DNA of 64,000 nucleotides, from the NCBI GenBank assembly GCA_902535255.1, contig CACASQ010000001.1:186001-250000 (forward strand), given 5' to 3'. The translations under genes were made by a program, and so were the position numbers. The notes beneath the pieces were generated by a model. The model made no database searches, was not told the DNA's origin, and saw only the letters and a list, made by a program, of their open reading frames with translations. Origin of the DNA: an uncultured Pelagibacteraceae bacterium. GTDB taxonomy: Bacteria > Pseudomonadota > Alphaproteobacteria > Pelagibacterales > Pelagibacteraceae. Shown here piece after piece: positions 12,614 through 24,025 of this stretch (position 1 is the first letter of the stretch; every line of letters begins with the position of its first letter).

Positions 12614-12876
12614 GTGTTGGTTTTCCAACTATGACGATAAACGAATTTCGTAATAAACATCACGGACGTGGGGGCAGTACCCACCACCTCCACCATTTAC
12701 AACTTACGGGGGTGAATCAGGATCGACGGGTGTCTAAAGGCTGTTCTTTCGTACGAGATGGTTCCGACGTAACGGGCCAATTTATAAATGCAAATCAAAA
12801 ATTTGCACTTGCAGCTTAATTAACTTAGTTAATTAAGTTACGGGGTTTGGGGCACCTGGCAACAGAACGCCCCTTA
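12614..12876 (+). ncRNA. ssrA: Circularly permuted (two-piece) tmRNA
   Basis: tmRNA rescues stalled ribosomes and tags the nascent chain. The 3' half comes first: a GTTGG-TTTT-CCAAC hairpin, the T stem GTGGG/CCCAC (12668-12672 with 12680-12684), the acceptor strand CACCTCC (12685-12691), A, and encoded CCA (12693-12695). After a 12-base spacer the 5' half starts with GGGGGTG (12708-12714). This pairs perfectly with CACCTCC and gives the G3-U70 alanine identity pair. The tag frame is 12790-12819, giving ANQKFALAA and stop. A 10-bp hairpin (12815-12837) spans the stop, and a GGGGC...GCCCC hairpin with a GCAA loop (12849-12873) closes the coding piece. This is the permuted alphaproteobacterial layout, and both exact termini are estimates. 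Confidence 0.93.
12849..12875 (+). repeat. 27-bp direct repeat, copy 1 (tmRNA 3' element)
   Basis: This is the 3'-terminal hairpin of the tmRNA coding piece: GGGGC, a CTG-GCAA-CAG inner hairpin, then GCCCC and TT. Exactly the same 27 bases recur at 14109-14135 in the same orientation. Further shared bases lie upstream (GTTAC seven bases before both copies). Confidence 0.9.
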
Positions 12877-12988
12877 CAACTTTACAATTTTCTTGATTAA
12901 TATTGCTAATTCAAATGACACAACCTGGCTTGCCGATGCCGTGACGAAATCTTATGAAAACTTTCGTTTCAATTTTTTTTATATGTCT

Positions 12989-13996
12989 TTAACAGGCATC
13001 TCCAGCATGAGATCGACATGCATCCATCGCCTCGGCGTCCGTTCCACCTGCCGCGTAAACTGCTAGCATTGCTTCAATTGCTGCCGCAGCTGCTGCTGCA
13101 CTCACCCCGGCCGCTACGGCTTCTGCAATAGCTGCGTCTACAGCACTACTAAACTCTTCTTCCATGCCTTCCATAATAATACTATCAAATTCTGCAGCCA
13201 TCTCTTCACCGATTGTTAAACTTAATGCAGCATCCAATTTCTGTTCCATAACTAAATTTACTTCTTCACCAATTATTTTTTGTAACTCTTTATTTTTTTT
13301 TAATTTTTGTTTTTTTAAAATGTAATCAATTTGTTCCAAAGTCATACTATACTTTGAAGCAAGTCTGACTTTTGCTTTAGCGACAGCTTTATCAATTTTT
13401 TTATCAAATTTTTTTATATTTAGAGCTACTGATTTTCCATCCTTAAGAGTAATATAATAATGGAAAGGTTCATTAGTGGTTGTTGTTACTTGAAAAAAAT
13501 TTGCCTGGTGTTTTGCTACGTATTTTCCTGTCCATTTTAACAATTCAATGCTTTTAAATTTAAGAATTATTTCTAATTCCTCTAAGTCTATTTCTAAGTT
13601 AAAAATTTTATCGCCACCATTATAGTATTTATCATTGAATTTATCTGAGATTACTACTAATTGTTTATTATTCGATATGTCTCTAATTTTGATTCCACCT
13701 GGTCTGTGCGTGTAAATTCTATATTTGCCGAAAATAACCTCATTTTTTTCATACTTTTCTTTACTATCTTTATAAGTTTTCACTCTTAAAACTTTATTTT
13801 GATCTCCTATTTCCTCACTTTGTTCGTCTTGATTTTCCATTTTATAAAGAATTTCTTTGGCATCACTATATTGTTTTTTTGAAATTTTTCCTGATTCTAA
13901 TAGTTTTTCTAGCTTATCTAGATTTTTTTCAATATCAGCAAAATTGTTCCCACTTAAAAACAAACCCAGTATCACAATCGCTAAAAATTTTTTCAT
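12989..13996 (-). CDS. Secreted protein of unknown function with SHOCT-like N-terminus and Ala-rich C-terminal tail
   Basis: I do not recognise this gene. From the ATG at 13996 it encodes 335 residues. A longer in-frame start at 14014 would put six residues before a clean signal peptide (MKKFLAIVILGLFLSGNNFA), so the shorter start is preferred. A short helical pair follows (LDKLEKLLESGKISKKQYSDA), resembling a SHOCT motif. The middle (about 75-190) is charged and probably beta-rich. The last 80 residues switch to acidic and then strongly alanine-rich helix (AAIAEAVAAGVSAAAAAAAI) and end with two cysteines (DACRSHAGDAC). The DNA for the tail (about 13010-13160) is far richer in GC than anything near it. 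It lies alone between two copies of the tmRNA 3' element. Confidence 0.75.
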   Translation of the reverse strand: MKKFLAIVILGLFLSGNNFADIEKNLDKLEKLLESGKISKKQYSDAKEILYKMENQDEQSEEIGDQNKVLRVKTYKDSKEKYEKNEVIFGKYRIYTHRPGGIKIRDISNNKQLVVISDKFNDKYYNGGDKIFNLEIDLEELEIILKFKSIELLKWTGKYVAKHQANFFQVTTTTNEPFHYYITLKDGKSVALNIKKFDKKIDKAVAKAKVRLASKYSMTLEQIDYILKKQKLKKNKELQKIIGEEVNLVMEQKLDAALSLTIGEEMAAEFDSIIMEGMEEEFSSAVDAAIAEAVAAGVSAAAAAAAIEAMLAVYAAGGTDAEAMDACRSHAGDAC

Positions 13997-14108
13997 ATTA
14001 CACGATGTTAGCATAATACTTGCCGAAGCTCTGCCGAAATTTCTTTTAAAGTTTTAGATTTTTAACAATTGCGAATGGCATATAATAAGGAATAATGTTA
14101 CAAAGTCC

Positions 14109-14135
14109 GGGGCACCTGGCAACAGAACGCCCCTT
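14109..14135 (+). repeat. 27-bp direct repeat, copy 2 (displaced tmRNA 3' element?)
   Basis: This is an exact copy of the tmRNA 3' hairpin at 12849-12875, 1260 bp downstream in the same orientation. GTTAC seven bases upstream and two further bases between also match, so about 39 positions align with five differences. No tag frame, T arm or acceptor stem accompanies it, so it is not a second complete tmRNA. It resembles the att-like remnant left when an element inserts at the 3' end of tmRNA. The surrounding 13997-14150 holds no gene that I can support. Confidence 0.8.
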
Positions 14136-14150
14136 TGAAAGAGTGAATAT

Positions 14151-14870
14151 ATGGAAAATCTTTATACAACTGGTAAATATACTAAACAGAATCCTAGCTA
14201 TCATGTCGAGGATAGTGAATTTAAAAGCAATAATTTTATAAAAATTCTCAAAAAAAATAATTTTAATTTTCATCAAATTTCTAATGTCATAGATGTGGGA
14301 TGCGGAGCAGGAAAAATACTTAAAATTTTTCAAAATAGTAATTTATTTAATAACCAAACCAATTTCAAAGGTTTTGATATTAATAGTGAAATCATAAATT
14401 TTGCTAATAAAGAAAAAAACAAAAACTTAAACTTTTATTGTGATGATTTTTTTAAATCAAATTCTTACGGTGAGTCTGATTTAATTATTTGTGCAGATGT
14501 ATATGAACACATTGAAGATTACATAGGATTTTTGAAAAAACTTTTACCCAGTGGAAAGTTTTTTTTATTCAATATACCTTTAGATATTTCTGTACGAACT
14601 TTATTAATAAATAAAGTTATTAATGAAAACTTTAAAAAGGTTGGCCATTTACACTTTTTTAATAAGAATATTGCAAGATTATTACTAGAATATTGTAATT
14701 ATGATATTATTGACACTTTATATGCAAAAAACTTTTTAGCGCTTAAGAAAAAAACGTTTAAACAAAAACTGTTAAGTATCCCAGTTAAAATTTTTGATAA
14801 AATAAGTGAAGACTTGAGTGCATCAATATTTGGTGGTTACTCTTTGGTGGTACTTGCAAAAAGAAGATAG
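14151..14870 (+). CDS. Class I SAM-dependent methyltransferase
   Basis: The 239-residue protein has the SAM-binding motif I VIDVGCGAGKILKIF (about residues 46-60), an acidic motif II loop (FKGFDINSEII) and ICADVYEHIEDY in the motif IV region. This pattern matches the UbiE/Methyltransf_11-12 superfamily. The substrate cannot be told from sequence. A purine-rich GAAAGAG lies seven bases upstream of the ATG, and the gene begins 15 bp after the second copy of the tmRNA 3' repeat. It is very AT-rich (many Asn and Lys), unlike the secreted protein's tail on the other side of the repeat. It could be island cargo or the original neighbour of tmRNA. Confidence 0.85.
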   Translation: MENLYTTGKYTKQNPSYHVEDSEFKSNNFIKILKKNNFNFHQISNVIDVGCGAGKILKIFQNSNLFNNQTNFKGFDINSEIINFANKEKNKNLNFYCDDFFKSNSYGESDLIICADVYEHIEDYIGFLKKLLPSGKFFLFNIPLDISVRTLLINKVINENFKKVGHLHFFNKNIARLLLEYCNYDIIDTLYAKNFLALKKKTFKQKLLSIPVKIFDKISEDLSASIFGGYSLVVLAKRR

Positions 14871-14893
14871 AATACTTAAAAAATTTATTATTC

Positions 14894-14974
14894 TCAAAAA
14901 ATATACTTATCAGCAATGTATAATAAAATTCCTATTCCAATACCCAAAAGTGCCCAATGAAAATTATTTTTCAT
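14894..14974 (-). CDS. 26-residue membrane microprotein coupled to the upstream pyrophosphohydrolase
   Basis: A very short frame starts at ATG 14974-14972, which overlaps the TGA of the upstream gene as ATGA, and ends at TGA 14896-14894. The peptide begins MKNNFHWALLGIGIGILLYI and ends with a short polar/aromatic tail. It is therefore a single predicted transmembrane helix with a basic N-terminus (probably N-in) and a GxGxG-like small-residue face. The overlap and the membrane-like composition argue that it is translated. Function unknown. Confidence 0.55.
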   Translation of the reverse strand: MKNNFHWALLGIGIGILLYIADKYIF

Positions 14975-15342
14975 ACTACAAATTTTTTTAAATTTGGTTC
15001 AAAATAGTTTGGTCCTTTCATAACTTTGCCTTGCTTATTATAAATAGGTCTGCCATCAGAACCAAGCTTACTCATATTTGACTTTTGCACTTCTAAAAAG
15101 CATTGATCTAGATTAATACCAAATGCATGTCCAGCTCCATAGGTGACATACAATATATCTGTAAGTGCATCAGCTACCTCTTTAATATCGTTTTTTTTTA
15201 TCGCATTTTTCAATTCTAACAGCTCTTCTTTTATAAGATCGTATCTTAAAGATGTAATTTTCTCGTTTGGAAAATCTGCTTTTTCTTTAATTTCTTGCCC
15301 AAAAGTTTTCATAAACTCTCTAACACATTCAAAGTTAGTCAT
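14971..15342 (-). CDS. MazG-like / PRA-PH-type nucleoside triphosphate pyrophosphohydrolase
   Basis: This is a 123-residue all-alpha NTP pyrophosphatase-like protein. The Mg-binding pattern of the superfamily is visible as KEELLELKNAI (EExxE type, about residues 38-48) and EVADALTDILYVTYG (ExxD type, about 55-69). The C-terminal GSDGRPIYNKQGKVMKGPNYFEPN segment is typical of the phage/bacterial subgroup annotated as phosphoribosyl-ATP pyrophosphohydrolase-like. Such enzymes hydrolyse (d)NTPs to monophosphates, often for nucleotide-pool cleaning. HisE proper is less likely, since no his genes are nearby. Its stop overlaps the 26-codon frame downstream. Confidence 0.85.
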   Translation of the reverse strand: MTNFECVREFMKTFGQEIKEKADFPNEKITSLRYDLIKEELLELKNAIKKNDIKEVADALTDILYVTYGAGHAFGINLDQCFLEVQKSNMSKLGSDGRPIYNKQGKVMKGPNYFEPNLKKFVV

Positions 15343-15403
15343 TTTTGTCCTTCTTTATATTTATAATTAACTAATATAAGTGTATTATATCAAAGAATCA
15401 CCA

Positions 15404-16795
15404 ATGAAATATAGAACTGAATTCGATAGTATTGGAAAAATAAAAGTTCCTGGTGATAAGTATTGGGGCGCTTCTACTGAGAGATCAAATAAGTTTTTTA
15501 ATATTGGAGATTTTTTAGTTAGACCTTTAGTTATTCACTCAATTGCTATCATTAAAAAAGCCGCCGCTATTGTTAATACAAAAAATAAAGACTTAAACCC
15601 TAAAATAAGTAAATTTATTGTAAAAGCAGCAGATGAAGTTATCAAAGGGAAACTCGATAATCATTTTCCTTTAAAAGTTTGGCAAACCGGCTCGGGCACT
15701 CAAACTAATATGAATGTTAACGAAGTGATAGCTAACAGAGCAATTCAAATGATGAAGGGTAAAATGGGGACTAAAAAACCTATACATCCAAATGATCATG
15801 TAAATAAATCTCAATCAACCAACGATGTTTTTCCTACTGCAATGCATATTTCAATTGCTGTCAAAGCTCGAGAAAAACTTTTGCCATCCTTAAAACTTTT
15901 AGAAAAAGAACTCGCAAAAAAGTCTAAAGAATTTAAAAAATTAGTAAAGGTTGGTAGAACACATCTACAAGATGCAACACCAATAACTTTAGGTCAAGAA
16001 TTTTCCGGTTACTATACTCAACTTAAAAAATGTATAATAAGAATTGAATCTGCTCTAAAAGAAATTTACTTTTTAGCTCAAGGCGGCACAGCAGTTGGAA
16101 CAGGATTAAATACTAGAAAAAATTTTGATAAAAAGATTGTAAGAGAAATAAGCAAAATTACAAAAATTCCATTTAAACCGTCAAAAAATAAATTTGCAGC
16201 TTTAGCAGCTCATGATGAAATAGTTAACTTCTCTGGAACCTTAAATACTACTGCAGTTTGTTTAATGAAAATAGCAAATGATATCAGATTTTTAGGATCA
16301 GGACCAAGAGCTGGATACGGAGAGTTAATTCTTCCAACAAATGAACCTGGGTCATCAATTATGCCAGGTAAAGTTAATCCAACTCAGTCAGAAGCAGTCA
16401 CAATGGTTTGTGTTAAAGTTATTGGAAATCATAATGGAATTACTATGGCAGGTTCTCATGGTCATTTTGAACTGAATGTTTTTAAACCACTGATCATTCA
16501 CAATATTTTACAATCTATTGAAATAATGAGCGATTCAGCAAAAACTTTTGCTTTATATTGCGTGAAAGGTGTTAAAGCAGATAAAAAAAGAATTAAGCAT
16601 CTTTTAGATAATTCATTAATGTTAGTCACGGCATTAGCTCCTAAAATAGGTTACGACAAGGCTGCTAAAATTGCAAAGTTAGCCTACAAAAATGGTACGA
16701 CACTTAAACAAGAGGTCATTAAAGCTGGATTAATTAAGGAGAAAGAGTACGAAAAAATTATGAGCCCATTGAAAATGACTCGACCAAATAACTAA
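15404..16795 (+). CDS. fumC: Fumarate hydratase class II
   Basis: It hydrates fumarate to malate in the TCA cycle. From the ATG at 15404 the protein is 463 residues, the usual class II length. A GTG eight codons upstream is possible but adds nothing conserved. Diagnostic segments are TGSGTQTNMNVNEVIANRA (about residue 99), VGRTHLQDATP (catalytic His) and the superfamily signature GSSIMPGKVNPTQ (about residue 318). Its last four bases overlap the 3' end of the convergent AsmA-like gene. Confidence 0.97.
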   Translation: MKYRTEFDSIGKIKVPGDKYWGASTERSNKFFNIGDFLVRPLVIHSIAIIKKAAAIVNTKNKDLNPKISKFIVKAADEVIKGKLDNHFPLKVWQTGSGTQTNMNVNEVIANRAIQMMKGKMGTKKPIHPNDHVNKSQSTNDVFPTAMHISIAVKAREKLLPSLKLLEKELAKKSKEFKKLVKVGRTHLQDATPITLGQEFSGYYTQLKKCIIRIESALKEIYFLAQGGTAVGTGLNTRKNFDKKIVREISKITKIPFKPSKNKFAALAAHDEIVNFSGTLNTTAVCLMKIANDIRFLGSGPRAGYGELILPTNEPGSSIMPGKVNPTQSEAVTMVCVKVIGNHNGITMAGSHGHFELNVFKPLIIHNILQSIEIMSDSAKTFALYCVKGVKADKKRIKHLLDNSLMLVTALAPKIGYDKAAKIAKLAYKNGTTLKQEVIKAGLIKEKEYEKIMSPLKMTRPNN

Positions 16796-18195
16796 AGAAT
16801 TTCTAAAATAAACCTTTTAATTTTCGACAATTCAAAAATATTTAAAAAAGTCTTATTAGATAATATATTCTCAAATGTAGATTTGAAATACTTAATATCC
16901 TCTTTAGAGGCTTTATAACCACTATCTGACTCTATTTTATCAAAGTTAATTTTATTGCTTAAAATATTTAAATTTCCGTTAATTATCAAATTAATCTTTT
17001 CATTTTTTATTTTATAATCAATTTTAAATTTTTTAAGTAATTCTTTTTTGTCTGGTGAATTTATTAAACATTTAAAATTTAAAATTGGATACGCTTCCAT
17101 TAAATTAATATTTCCTGCACAATTAAAAGTAGATTTTAAAATTTTGATATTTTTTGAGAAATTTAATCGACCGTAAGCTATTGAAGTTTTAATATCTAAA
17201 TCATTAATCAATTTCCTACTGAATTTTTTTGACTTAAATAATATATCTATTTCACTGTTTAACTTCATGATTAAATCTTTCAATGAAAGTAAATGTTCTA
17301 AATCTAAATTTTTTAATACTTCAGCATTAATATTGTTTACTTTGGAACTAAAATAAAGTTTAAAAAAAGGTTTTAATTTTAAATTGCCTTTGCCATCAAT
17401 TGAAAAATGTTTATCTCTTAAAAATAAGTTACTTATTTCAATGTTATTTTTTTTCGGGCTAAAATCTATTCTGATATTTGAATTTAATATCCTCCCTTTT
17501 AATCTTCCATTTAAATATGGCTCACTTAAATTATCCAAAAAATTTAATTGAAAATATATTCCAGCATTTAAAAGTTTAAAATTAATATTTTTAAGATTCT
17601 CTTTAAAATTAATCTTGAATTTTTGATTGAATATTTCTCCCGAAATAATGTTCTTTTTATATCCATAATTCTTAAAGTTAATTTTTTCTAGATTTAAAAC
17701 ATTCTCATTTTTTTCTTCAACAATTATTATCAAATTTTGAAATAGGAGCTTATTTTTTAAATTTAAAACTTCTTTAGTAAAAAGAATTAGATTATTAAAA
17801 TTTGTTTTAACTTTATTTTTTAATAACTTTATTTTTCTTAATTGAAAATTATTAAAGTTATAAATGCTGAATAATTTAGGGTATATAAGTAACTTATTGG
17901 TTTTAAGATCTATTTCATCCGAGTGAAAATTCATATCTAATTCATTGATTATCAAATGTGGGTAAGGTAAAGATTTGTAGTTTATACTTTTCAGTTTTTT
18001 AATTTCTAAATTATAATTTTGTAACAAATATAATTTGATAATATTTTCCCTCTTTTTATAATCAAAAAAGTGTGGAACAGATATAAAAATCACTGAAGCA
18101 ATAAAAAAAATTATAAAAATATATCTAATAAAAAAAATAAATTTGAAAAATCTAGAAAATTTGTTGTTAATATTTTTGTAAATTTTATTTATCAT
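16792..18195 (-). CDS. AsmA-like membrane-anchored protein, function unknown
   Basis: The 467-residue protein has a basic N-terminus, one membrane helix (about residues 19-43, FIRYIFIIFFIASVIFISVP), and then a long Asn/Lys/Ile-rich region of alternating hydrophobic residues. This suggests repeated beta strands facing the periplasm. The segments INELDMNF, YPKLFSIYNF and DGKGNLKLKPF resemble AsmA/TamB-type repeats, proteins implicated in lipid transport or outer-membrane biogenesis. The resemblance is of pattern rather than of a sharp motif. It is divergent from the helicase gene across 44 bp. Confidence 0.6.
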   Translation of the reverse strand: MINKIYKNINNKFSRFFKFIFFIRYIFIIFFIASVIFISVPHFFDYKKRENIIKLYLLQNYNLEIKKLKSINYKSLPYPHLIINELDMNFHSDEIDLKTNKLLIYPKLFSIYNFNNFQLRKIKLLKNKVKTNFNNLILFTKEVLNLKNKLLFQNLIIIVEEKNENVLNLEKINFKNYGYKKNIISGEIFNQKFKINFKENLKNINFKLLNAGIYFQLNFLDNLSEPYLNGRLKGRILNSNIRIDFSPKKNNIEISNLFLRDKHFSIDGKGNLKLKPFFKLYFSSKVNNINAEVLKNLDLEHLLSLKDLIMKLNSEIDILFKSKKFSRKLINDLDIKTSIAYGRLNFSKNIKILKSTFNCAGNINLMEAYPILNFKCLINSPDKKELLKKFKIDYKIKNEKINLIINGNLNILSNKINFDKIESDSGYKASKEDIKYFKSTFENILSNKTFLNIFELSKIKRFILEIL

Positions 18196-18239
18196 TTTTT
18201 TTATTTTTATATCTAGTATATAAATGAAATTTCTAAAGT

Positions 18240-20272
18240 ATGAATAACATAGATAATTTAATTAAAAACCTAAACAAGGAACAAAAGGATGCGGTACTTA
18301 GCACGGAGGGACCAAATCTTGTTGTGGCCGGAGCAGGTTCTGGAAAAACAAAAGTTTTGACAACTAGGCTTATTCATATAATCAATCAGAAAAAAGCTTT
18401 TCCTAATCAAATATTGTGCGTAACATTTACAAATAAGGCTGCAAAAGAAATGCAGAACAGAGTAATGCAGCATATCAAAGGTAGCTCAAATTCAATTCCA
18501 TGGTTGGGAACTTTCCATTCGATAAGTGTGAAATTTTTGAGAAGACATGCTGAAGCTTTAGGATATAAAAGCAATTTTACAATTTTAGATACTGATGATC
18601 AAAAAAAACTAATTAGAAATATTGTTAAAGGTGAAGATTTAGATGCAAAGAAATTTTCCCCACAATTAATAATGTACCATATTGATCAGTGGAAAAATAA
18701 AGGTTTATTACCGAAAGATGTAAAAATTGAAAAATCAGGTTTAATACTTAAATCAATATTAAAGGTTTACAAAATATACCAAAACAAAACAAAAGATTTG
18801 AATGCATTTGATTTTGGTGATCTGATTTTGTTCTGTGTTAACCTTTTCGAAGAACATAAAGATATTAGAGAAATTTATCAGAAAAATTTTAGATACATTT
18901 TAGTTGATGAGTTCCAGGACACAAATTTTATTCAGAATAAATGGTTAAATCTTCTGGTAAATAAAAATGAAAATATTTGCTGTGTTGGCGATGACGATCA
19001 GTCAATTTATAGTTGGAGAGGTGCAGAAATAAAAAACTTTCTTACTTTTGATCAAATTTACAAAAATTGTAAAGTTTTCAAACTAGAGCAAAACTACAGA
19101 TCTACAAAAAATATTTTGGACACTGCATCAAATTTGATTTCAAATAACTTAAACAGAGTTGGTAAAAAATTGTGGTCTTCAGCTAATCAAGGTGAGCTTG
19201 TCAAATTAAATTGTTACCGAACTGGTAAAGATGAAGCGCAAGGGGTAAGTGATATAATCGAGCAAAAACTTAAAAAAAAATATTCTTTAAATGATGTTTC
19301 AATTTTAGTTAGAGCTATATATCAAACACGAGAATTTGAGGAAAGATTTCTTCAAGTTGGAATTGGGTATCGTGTCTTAGGTGGAATAAAATTTTATGAG
19401 AGATCTGAAATTAAAGACGCTGTATCTTATTTAAGAATTATTAATCAAAAATTTGACGACTTGGCTTTAGAAAGAGTTATCGGTGTACCTAAAAAAGGAG
19501 TTGGAGAAAGCACTTTGAATCAGATTTATACTTTCGGTAAATCAAATAAATTATGCCTTGAGGACTCAATTATAAAATTGATAGAAAATGGTAATTTCAA
19601 GCCTAAGATAAAAACTGCTCTTAGCCAATTAATAAATATTATTAATAAATGGCGAAAAGACTCATTAAAAATGAAACATTTTGATTTATTAAAACTAGTG
19701 CTAGATGAGTCGGGTTATTCCTCAATGTTAAAAGATAAAAAAGATTTAGAAAATGAAAATAGGTTAGAAAACTTAAAAGAATTACTTAGAGCAATGCAAG
19801 ATTATGAAAACTTACAGAGTTTTTTAGAACATGTAGCTTTAGCTACATCAGTTGATCAGGAATGGGAGGGAGCAAAAATAAATTTAATGACAATGCATGC
19901 TGCCAAAGGTTTAGAATTTGATGTTGTATTTTTACCGGGATGGGAAGAGGGTTTATTTCCTCATCAAAAATCTCTCGAGGAAAAAGGAGATTTTGCCTTA
20001 GAAGAAGAAAGACGACTTGCTTACGTTGGTATTACTAGAGCTAAAAAAGAAGCCTATTTATCATTCGCAATGAAAAGAGCTTATCACGGTGATTGGATGG
20101 ACGCATTACCATCAAGATTTATAAATGAAATACCTGACGGAAGTGTGGAAAAAAATGAAATAGTTTTAAACAATAGTGATGACTTTGAGTTCAACCAAGA
20201 TAATTCAGTTGAGTTTGATGAGGAATATAGAAGTCCTGGATGGGATCGTTATAAAAAAAATAAAATGCTTAA

Positions 20273-20285
<13 letters not shown>
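18240..20285 (+). CDS. uvrD: UvrD/PcrA-type superfamily 1 DNA helicase
   Basis: This is a 3'-5' DNA helicase used in excision and mismatch repair. The 681 residues show the Q-motif (LNKEQKDAVLSTEGPNLVVA), Walker A AGAGSGKTKVLTTR (about 31-44), motif Ia TFTNKAAKEM, Walker B YILVDEFQDTN and motif III GDDDQSIYSWRGA. Motif IV (LEQNYRS), motif V (NLMTMHAAKGLEFD) and motif VI (EEERRLAYVGITRAKK) follow. The C-terminus is short and diverged compared with E. coli UvrD. It overlaps the next gene by 13 bp. Confidence 0.95.

Positions 20286-24025
<3,740 letters not shown>

Noticed and set aside
12631-12819. 62-codon plus-strand reading frame ending in ANQKFALAA
   Set aside because: It runs through the tmRNA acceptor and coding pieces. 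Only its last nine codons are a genuine (tag) reading frame, so it is not a separate protein gene.
14109-14135. A second complete tmRNA gene
   Set aside because: Only the 3' hairpin and a few upstream bases match; no tag frame, T arm or acceptor strands are nearby.
14046-14333. 95-codon minus-strand frame over the methyltransferase start and the second repeat copy
   Set aside because: It is antisense to a gene with clear SAM motifs, has no recognisable features and crosses the repeat. Low-complexity AT-rich shadow.
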